Below are positions 58,728 to 64,000 of a stretch of DNA of 64,000 bases, piece by piece. The translations under genes and the position numbers were made by a program. Source of the DNA: Crystallibacter degradans (lineage in GTDB: Bacteria > Actinomycetota > Actinomycetes > Actinomycetales > Micrococcaceae). Within the stretch, counting starts at the first letter, position 1; each line of letters begins with the position of its first letter. Under the pieces are notes generated by a model, which saw only the letters and a program-made list of their open reading frames with translations, had not been told where the DNA came from and ran no database searches. The stretch lies in the NCBI RefSeq assembly GCF_012952295.1, contig NZ_JABBCH010000002.1, positions 124,001 through 188,000 on the forward strand, read 5' to 3'.

Positions 58728-59741
58728 ATGACCGGGATCGACGACGTCGCCCGGGCACTGGGCGTATCGACGGCCACGGTGTCCCGTGCGCTGCGCGGAT
58801 TGCCCGGGGTGTCGGCAGCCACGCGCGGCAAGGTGCTGGCGAAGGCGGAGGAGCTGGGCTATGTGGCCTCCTCTTCGGCCGCGCACCTGGCCTCCGGACG
58901 CACCATGGCCATGGGCGTGCTGCTTCCGCTGATTGACCGCTGGTATTTTTCCTCCGCGCTGGAGGGCGTTGACCGGGCACTGCGGGCCGCCGGCTATGAC
59001 ATGGTGGTCTTCAGCCTCGGCGGCACCGGCCTGAACCGGGACCGGGTTTTCCACCGCTCCATGCTGCGCAAGCGGATCGATGCACTGCTGGTGATGTGCA
59101 TGGAGCTCACCCCCGAGGAACTGGCGGCGCTGCAGCAACTGGACTATCCCAACGTCACCATCGGCGGATACGTGGACGGGCTACGCAACGTCAGCATCGA
59201 CGACGGCGGGGCGGCCACGGATGCCATGGAGTACCTGATCGGCCTGGGCCACACCCGGATCGCCCATGTACGCGGAGGCGGTGAGTACGGCATCGAGTTC
59301 GCCGTCCCGCAGCAACGCGAGGAAGCTTACCGGGCAGCGCTGGAACGCCATGGGCTGGAGGCCAGGCCCCAGTGGCTGATCACCGGAGAATTCAGGTTCC
59401 TGGAGTCCAAGTTGGCAGCCGCCCGGCTTTTCGACCAGCCGGGGGAGCGCCCCACCGCCGTCTTCGCATCCTCAGACGAGATGGCCTTCGGCGTGCTGGT
59501 GGCCGCCCAGGAGCGCGGGATCCGCGTCCCCGAGGAACTCTCCGTGATCGGAATCGACGACCACGAGTTTGCCGAGCCCATAGGGCTGACAACGGTGCGC
59601 CAAAGCCCGGAGGACCAGGGCAGCTACGCGGCGGAACTCCTGCTCGGCGAATTGCAGGGGGCGCCGCGGCTGGCCACGCCGCCCTTCCAGCCGCATGAGC
59701 TGATCATCCGCCGCTCCACGGCACCGCCGCCGTCGTCGTAA
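58728..59741 (+). CDS. LacI-family regulator of the sugar transporter
   Basis: The 337-residue protein has the LacI helix-turn-helix and hinge at the N-terminus (GIDDVARALGVSTATVSRAL) and hinge helix. A periplasmic-binding-like sensor domain follows with VRGGGEYGIEFAVPQQREEAY, AVFASSDEMAFGVLVAAQERG and SVIGIDDHEFAE. The ATG at 58728 follows the transporter permease by 7 bp, so it is in the same operon. It probably represses the operon through the palindrome at 55254 and is released by the imported sugar. Confidence 0.92.
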   Translation: MTGIDDVARALGVSTATVSRALRGLPGVSAATRGKVLAKAEELGYVASSSAAHLASGRTMAMGVLLPLIDRWYFSSALEGVDRALRAAGYDMVVFSLGGTGLNRDRVFHRSMLRKRIDALLVMCMELTPEELAALQQLDYPNVTIGGYVDGLRNVSIDDGGAATDAMEYLIGLGHTRIAHVRGGGEYGIEFAVPQQREEAYRAALERHGLEARPQWLITGEFRFLESKLAAARLFDQPGERPTAVFASSDEMAFGVLVAAQERGIRVPEELSVIGIDDHEFAEPIGLTTVRQSPEDQGSYAAELLLGELQGAPRLATPPFQPHELIIRRSTAPPPSS

Positions 59742-59880
59742 TCATAGGCAGGCCGGGGCAAAGAGACGGCGATGCAAAGAGGGAAAGAAATTTTCGGACC
59801 GGTGTCGATTCCCACGTGTCCGGTTCGACGCAATAGTAGAAGGACGCGCACGGCGCCTTCATCCAGACCAGGAGAGAACC

Positions 59881-60324
59881 ATGAAATACATGTTCATCAT
59901 GCGCAGCACCGCCGAAGCTCTTGACGCCGCCAAGGAGATCCCTTTCGAGGCGATGATCAACAAGATGGGCGCCTACAACGAATCGCTCATCAAGGCCGGA
60001 GTCATGCTCGGCGGGGACGGTCTGGCCGACGTGTCCGAGGACGCGAACTTTGTTGTCGACTTCTCGGGTGAGCCGCCCGTTGTCACGGACGGCCCCTACG
60101 GCGAGACCCATGAGCTGTTCAACGGGTTCTGGATCATCGAGGTCTCGTCCAAGGAAGAGGCCGTCGAGTGGGCGAGCCGCTGCCCGCTGGGGCCCGGTTC
60201 CAAGCTCGAAGTCCGCCGGGTCACCGAGGAGGCAGATTTCGCCGATTTTGCGGACAACGAATACATCCAGAAGGAATCCGAATGGCGCAAGCAGGAAGCG
60301 GACCTGAACAGCGAGAACGGCTAG
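59881..60324 (+). CDS. YciI-like (DGPF) family protein
   Basis: The 147-residue protein matches the YciI/DGPF family: MKYMFIMRSTAEALDAA, then INKMGAYNESLIKAGVMLGGDGL and the hallmark VTDGPYGETHELFNGFWIIEV. Such proteins are ferredoxin-like-fold enzymes or binding proteins of unclear role, often encoded directly before a SigJ/DUF6596 sigma factor, as here. An AGGAGAGAACC ribosome site precedes the ATG. The downstream sigma gene is disrupted. Confidence 0.9.
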   Translation: MKYMFIMRSTAEALDAAKEIPFEAMINKMGAYNESLIKAGVMLGGDGLADVSEDANFVVDFSGEPPVVTDGPYGETHELFNGFWIIEVSSKEEAVEWASRCPLGPGSKLEVRRVTEEADFADFADNEYIQKESEWRKQEADLNSENG

Positions 60325-60349
60325 GACCAGCCGCGCGGCGGGAACCTGT

Positions 60350-60697
60350 CATGACCGGGCGGAGGCAGCGGACAAGCTCCGGCGCCGGATCGATGCGCTG
60401 TGGCGGATCGAAGGCGCTCGGATCGTCGCGGTCCTGGCGCGGGCGACCGGGGATGTCGGGCGCGCGGAGGATCTGGCCCAGGAGGCGGTGGCCGATGCCC
60501 TGGCCCAGTGGCCGGAATCCGGCATTCCGCGCAACCCCGGCGCCTGGCTCACCACGGTGGCCAAACGCAAGGCCATCGACGGATGGCGCCGGGCCGAGCG
60601 GCTCGACGAGCGCTACCGCGATATCGCCCGCGGGCTGCAGGACGAAGACGCGGTGGCTTGGGAACCGCTGGACGACGACGTGCTGCGGCTGGTGTTC
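60350..60697 (+). pseudogene. SigJ/DUF6596-type sigma factor, 5' part (disrupted)
   Basis: In the frame of 60350 the DNA reads ADKLRRRIDALWRIEGARIV, ARATGDVGRAEDLAQEAVAD and GIPRNPGAWLTTVAKRKAID, the N-terminal region-2 half of a large sigma-70-like factor of this family. It ends at LDDDVLRLVF, where the IS607-like element interrupts it. No in-frame ATG, GTG or TTG start exists at the expected place: an ATG at 60351 is one base out of frame, which suggests a one-base loss. The upstream YciI-like gene is its normal partner. Confidence 0.85.
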
Positions 60698-60768
60698 GTA
60701 ACTAGTGTCATTTCTTATGGATTTTTATCCACAAATAATGTCTCACCTTCCTGCTAGCGTAACCGTTA

Positions 60769-61341
60769 TGAAACTGTCGCAGTACTCGACGAAGGCCGGA
60801 ATGGGCTCTATCGTGCTGCGTGGGGCCGGTACAAAGCCTGGCACATTCCCGGTGCGTGGCAGGACGGGCGCGGCACCATCCACGTGCCCGGGTTCGGGTC
60901 GCTCATGGCATCCAGGGCCGCCGTTTTGCGCCCGGGTTTCCTCCGCGCCCAAAAAGGCGGACTGGGAGGGTCAGTGCCCGGCGCATGGCCGGCTACGGCG
61001 GCGCGGGGCCTCAGGTCGTGTCAGTGACCCGAGAAGCGGCCGGTGGCGTCCACGATGAACGCCCGAAGCTGATGAAGCTGCTCCGTTCGGAGGACCGGGG
61101 CACACCCGTCGGCAAACACTGTGCCCGGCTCGCCCGCGCCGGGCACACCCGCTTCGAAGTGTTCCTCGCCCTGGAAGGGCTCCGCGTCGAGGGGGCGGAC
61201 GTTGCGCAGCCTTCGGATCAGGTCGATGGCTACTTGTTGCTGATTTACTCGTTCACCGCGGGCTTGTATGGGCTGCGCGGCTCAAGACGCCGGAGCAAGA
61301 AGCTCATCGCTGCCTTTGAAGACGAAGCCGCCGGAAAATGA
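60769..61341 (+). pseudogene. IS607-family TnpA serine recombinase, multiply frameshifted
   Basis: Similarity to IS607 TnpA jumps between frames. MKLSQYSTKAGMG starts at 60769. YRAAWGRYKAWHIPGAWQDG (MerR-like helix-turn-helix end) starts at 60809 in the next frame. CARVSSAPKKADW, the catalytic-serine motif, is at 60927 in the third. RRMAGYGGAGPQVVSV and VHDERPKLMKLL onward are back in the first frame to 61341. At least three frameshifts make it nonfunctional. Its stop overlaps the tnpB start (ATGA), the normal element layout. Confidence 0.85.
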
Positions 61342-62891
61342 CGGCGACCGGGGCAGCGCAGAAGCAGGCCATCAAGGTTCGGGCGTACCCGCTGCCCACT
61401 TTCGCGAACGAGGGCAAACTCGCCCGGGTCCATGCACTGCTGGGTCCGTGGCGCGACGCCCTGGGCGGAATGCAGGCCCAGCTGCACCGGCAAATCCTCG
61501 ACGGCCAGCCCCTCATGAAGCGCATGCCAACCAAAATAACGGACCTGACGTTCACCACCGAATTGTCCGCCCGGCAGGTCAAGTCCGTTTACAACCAGAC
61601 GTTCCAAGCACTGAACGCATGGACCGGTTCGGTCAGGAACGCCGTCCGGGAGCTTATCAGCGGCTCCAGCCTGGACGATGAGACCCGGACCGTCCTCTAC
61701 CGGGTGAACGCACGGAAGGCGTGGTACGCCAAGGAACTGGTACTCCCGATAAAGGTCAATACGGCAACCGGCGAGGTCCGGCATAGCGACGGCAAACCCG
61801 GCAAGGGCTGGGCCAAGGACGAGGTACCGGTATCCGCGGAACTGTTGAAGCTCTCGCGGCGCATGGCCAAACAGGTAGGCAAGCATGCCGTTTCGCTGCC
61901 CGACCTGTCCCGGGCGAACACCATGCTCATGGACGGCACCATCGCACAGGTCGAACCCTCGAAGAACAGCTCCTTCGACTACTGGGTACGCGTCTCCACA
62001 CTGACCAAGGGCGCCGTGGCATGGATCCCGCTGAAGGCACACCGGTTCTTCGCCAATGCTCCGGGCGAGGTCTCCGGCTTCGTGCAACTCAATGTGCTCA
62101 AGGATGGCAGCCTGCAGTTCGTCCTCCAGAAAAAGTCCCCAATCGCCCGACCGCGCCCCGAGGGTGATTACCTTGGCCTGGACTGGGGGATGAAGTCCCT
62201 TTTCGCGACCAGCGACGGCCGCCTCTTCGGCGTCGGCGCGATGCCGCACCTGACGGAGCTGGACCGGCAGGCGCAGGACCTCGCCAAGAGCCTGCAACGG
62301 CAGGGCATCCGCCTCAAGACCAACCGACGCTACCGCAACTTCCAGCGCCGCATGCGCGAATACATCGTTAACGAGGTCAACCGCATCCTGAACAAGCTCT
62401 CGACCGAAGACATCCAGGGCCTTGTCGTCGAGAAGGTCGATGCCAGGGGCGGCGGGATGAGCCGGGACATGCACCGTCTGGTCACCCGCTTCGGCCGAGC
62501 GGCCATCAAGAAAAAGCTGGCATCCCTGCAAGAAGACACCGGCCTCGACGTGATCGAGGTCAACGCTGCCTACACCTCCAGGGAATGCTCATCCTGCGGC
62601 CTCGTCCATGACGGGAACCGCAAGGGACTCAAGTTTTCCTGCCGCTTCTGCGGCAGGAAAACCCACGCCGACATCAACGGTGCACGGGTCGTTCTGTCAA
62701 GACGTTCTTGGCATACCCAAGGCGACTCGAAAACCAAGTCACAGCGTGGGACAGTCCGCCGACGGCTGGACGATGTGTTCAAGGCTCGCTGGGGCTGCGC
62801 ACCGCCTACCCGAGGCTCGATAGGGATCCGGAAACCAGGCTCCCGACGCCGCCCAGCAGTGCGGCTAGTCACGGCCCCTCACAGGGGCTAA
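61338..62891 (+). CDS. tnpB: TnpB RNA-guided nuclease of an IS607-like element
   Basis: TnpB proteins cut DNA matching a guide in an RNA made from the element's right end and are related to Cas12. This 517-residue protein has an N-terminal helical/wedge region and a complete RuvC domain: D282 in LGLDWGMKSLF, E365 in LVVEKVDARG and D445 in THADINGARVV. It also has the zinc ribbon with C417, C420, C435 and C438. The C-terminal tail after the RuvC block is about 65 residues, basic and polar. No stop, frameshift or missing key residue is visible, in contrast to its tnpA partner. Confidence 0.93.
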   Translation: MTATGAAQKQAIKVRAYPLPTFANEGKLARVHALLGPWRDALGGMQAQLHRQILDGQPLMKRMPTKITDLTFTTELSARQVKSVYNQTFQALNAWTGSVRNAVRELISGSSLDDETRTVLYRVNARKAWYAKELVLPIKVNTATGEVRHSDGKPGKGWAKDEVPVSAELLKLSRRMAKQVGKHAVSLPDLSRANTMLMDGTIAQVEPSKNSSFDYWVRVSTLTKGAVAWIPLKAHRFFANAPGEVSGFVQLNVLKDGSLQFVLQKKSPIARPRPEGDYLGLDWGMKSLFATSDGRLFGVGAMPHLTELDRQAQDLAKSLQRQGIRLKTNRRYRNFQRRMREYIVNEVNRILNKLSTEDIQGLVVEKVDARGGGMSRDMHRLVTRFGRAAIKKKLASLQEDTGLDVIEVNAAYTSRECSSCGLVHDGNRKGLKFSCRFCGRKTHADINGARVVLSRRSWHTQGDSKTKSQRGTVRRRLDDVFKARWGCAPPTRGSIGIRKPGSRRRPAVRLVTAPHRG

Positions 62892-62941
62892 TGCGAATAC
62901 GTGAAGGCATGGTGAAACTTCCATGAATTCACAAACTGTTC
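62700..62941 (+). ncRNA. Presumed guide RNA (reRNA/omegaRNA) region of the TnpB element
   Basis: In TnpB systems the scaffold of the guide RNA comes from the 3' part of tnpB and the right end, and the guide lies just outside. Here the interval contains the stem GCCCCT-CAC-AGGGGC (62874-62888, the last 6 codons of tnpB) and the terminal stem GTGAA/TTCAC plus CATGG/CCATG (62901-62932). The guide would begin ACCGCCTGCCACCCC, in the sigma-factor gene. Extent inferred, not observed. Confidence 0.5.
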
Positions 62942-63637
62942 ACCGCCTGCCACCCCGTCCTCTCGCGCGAGGCCCAGATGGCCCTGACACTGCGGATCGT
63001 CGGGAGCCTGACCACGGAGGAGGTCGCGCGGCTGTTCCTGGTGCCCGTCGCCACTATCCAGCTGCGGATTGTGCGGGCCAAGAAGACCCTCGCGGCCGCC
63101 GGCGTGCCCTTCGAGGTCCTGGAACCGAATGAGTGGGGCGAGCGGCTCGGTGCGGTCCTCGGCGTCGTGTACCTCATGTTTACCGAGGGGTATGAGGCGA
63201 CGTCGGGCGACCGCTGGATCCGGCCGCACCACGCGAACGAGGCGCTGCGGATTGGCCGGATCCTTGCCGGGCTGGTGCCGCATGAGCCCGAGGCCCATGC
63301 GCTCGTGGCGCTCATGGAGTTCCAGACCTCCCGTTTCGCCGCCTGAAACCGGCCGGACGGAACACCGGTCCTGCTGGCAGACCAGGACCGGAGCCGGTGG
63401 GACCGGGCCCCAGATCCGGCGGGGCGAAGCCGCCTTGGCGTGGGCCGACGCGTTGGGCCGGGGGAGGAACAGTTATGCGCTGCAGACCGCGATAGCCCAA
63501 AGCCACGCCCTTGCGGCGAACTGCTGGCCCGGCTCGGCCGGCGGGAGGAGGCCCGCGCGGAGTTTACCGTGGCAGAGGCACTCGCCAGGAACGACCGTGA
63601 ACGGGCGGTTCTCGAAGGCAAGGCCGCCGAGGCCTGA
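62942..63637 (+). pseudogene. SigJ/DUF6596-type sigma factor, 3' part (decayed)
   Basis: The reading frame resumes TACHPVLSREAQMALTLRIV, with region-4-like SLTTEEVARLFLVPVATIQ and the DUF6596 segment RLGAVLGVVYLMFTEGYEA. A premature stop at 63344-63346 follows LMEFQTSRFAA. Beyond it the sequence continues in shifted frames: VLLADQDRSRWDRA, then RRGEAALAWADALGRGRNSY, then ELLARLGRREEARAEFTVAE. About 70 family residues between the last two pieces are missing. So the gene carries a nonsense or frameshift lesion and a deletion in addition to the insertion. Confidence 0.85.
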
Positions 63638-63650
63638 AGACCCGGAAGGC

Positions 63651-64000
63651 TCAGGAGGCGCGTGCCAGCTGCCGGATCTTGATCCAGCGGGTGGCCAGGC
63701 GCCGGTAGGCGGCAGCGGCCCCGGTCATATCGCCCTCGGCCAGCGATTCGATGCCGGCCTGGACATCGGAGGGCGAATCGTCCGGGTAGACCATGTCCGC
63801 TACGCGCCCGTAATCCAGTTCCAGCATGCCCGTCAGCGTGAACGTCTCCATCCACTCGGTGATCTCCGTGAGTTCGTCGAGCAGGTCAAGCCCCGGCGCC
63901 GCCACCGCGAGGCTGGCCGCTGCGTAACGGGCGCGGTCGATGCACTGCATCAGCGGCGCGCTCAGCCGCACGGTCTCCACGCCGTGGCGGCCTTCGATCA
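63651..64000 (-). CDS. Hypothetical protein, C-terminal part (start outside window)
   Basis: The frame is open to the right edge (upstream codons read IEGRHGVETV), so the start is probably beyond 64000; a GTG at 63980 is the first possible start inside. The visible 116 residues are helical: LMQCIDRARYAAASLAVAA, LDLLDELTEITEWMETFTLTG, MTGAAAAYRRLATRWIKIRQ. No catalytic motif, signal peptide or membrane span is seen. I do not recognise a family with a known role. Confidence 0.65.
   Translation of the reverse strand, partial: IEGRHGVETVRLSAPLMQCIDRARYAAASLAVAAPGLDLLDELTEITEWMETFTLTGMLELDYGRVADMVYPDDSPSDVQAGIESLAEGDMTGAAAAYRRLATRWIKIRQLARAS

Larger units (their letters stand above)
60698..62941 (+). 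mobile_element. IS607-like element: decayed tnpA and intact tnpB
   Basis: The 2244-bp insertion splits the sigma-factor gene. TGTTC occurs at both junctions (60693-60697 and 62937-62941), so the exact edges are uncertain by five bases. The left end has a small hairpin TGGAT-TTTT-ATCCA (60718-60731). The right end has GTGAA-n-CATGG...CCATG-n-TTCAC (62901-62932). No long terminal inverted repeats are present, as expected for elements moved by a serine recombinase. Closing the gap restores LVF-TACHPVL of the sigma factor in frame. Confidence 0.85.

Noticed and set aside
60820-61341. Independent 173-codon protein gene before tnpB
   Set aside because: Its second half matches the end of an IS607 serine recombinase and its first half is that gene read in the wrong frame, so it is part of the decayed tnpA.
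60698-62941. Classical DDE-type insertion sequence
   Set aside because: There are no long terminal inverted repeats and no DDE transposase; the coding content is serine recombinase remnant plus TnpB.
1-64000. CRISPR array
   Set aside because: No run of regularly spaced direct repeats with unique spacers is present; the only clustered repeats are the short tandem units near 31.9 kb.

Overview
The window is high-GC DNA (roughly two thirds G+C) with short intergenic gaps, ATGA-type overlaps, frequent GTG starts, actinobacterial PHO-box-like repeats and gene families typical of Actinomycetota (DisA, DUF6458, Asp23/AmaP, NlpC/P60 with coiled coil). The mix (ectABCD, fruRKA-ptsI-ptsH, pstSCAB) fits a soil-type Micrococcaceae such as Arthrobacter or a relative. 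The genus is an inference from gene content, not a measured assignment.

Layout. 1-3.6 kb: disA (cut by the window edge), radA and a FUSC-type membrane protein, all on the minus strand. 3.7-9.7 kb: phosphate uptake, with a PHO box, the high-affinity pstSCAB system and the low-affinity pit transporter with its PhoU-like partner. 10-14.7 kb: tRNA-Lys and an ectoine/5-hydroxyectoine cluster ectA-ectB-ectC-(terminator)-ectD. 14.7-22.6 kb: a LysR regulator divergent from putA, an amino-acid permease, a nuclease/phosphatase-fold protein and a membrane protein. 23-29.2 kb: the fructose PTS (fruR-fruK-fruA) with the general PTS genes ptsI and ptsH. 29.2-38 kb: housekeeping and hypothetical genes, a glycerophosphodiester phosphodiesterase, a GH15 glucosidase/trehalase with a large charged insertion, azlCD and a DUF1876 protein.

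38.1-40.8 kb is a visibly more AT-rich accessory island. It has about 0.9 kb of eroded DNA with three copies of a CCTAATYGTAAAA motif, then one gene coding for a Schlafen AlbA_2 / GHKL-type ATP-binding protein with a C-terminal winged helix. 40.9-52.7 kb: ackA without pta beside it, methyltransferases, a candidate structured small RNA, a purine-type permease, CopC, a tandem UspA protein, a secreted NlpC/P60 peptidoglycan hydrolase with a cloverleaf-like leader, a CDF metal exporter, a zinc-metallopeptidase-like protein and three tRNAs (Glu, Asp, Phe). 52.8-55.1 kb: a five-gene Asp23/AmaP envelope-stress operon. 55.2-59.7 kb: a sugar ABC importer (binding protein plus two permeases, no ATPase) with a LacI regulator and a LacI-type operator.

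59.9-63.6 kb: a YciI-like gene followed by a sigma-factor gene of the SigJ/DUF6596 type that is split by a 2244-bp IS607-like element. The element's serine recombinase (tnpA) is frameshifted at least three times, while its TnpB, the RNA-guided nuclease family ancestral to Cas12, is full length with all RuvC acidic residues and zinc-finger cysteines. Removing the element would rejoin the sigma-factor frame exactly at the insertion point, though that gene also carries other lesions. The best candidates for something new are this TnpB element with its presumed guide RNA, the AlbA_2 island with its inverted repeats, the structured RNA at 44.15-44.35 kb and the cloverleaf leader of the NlpC/P60 gene.
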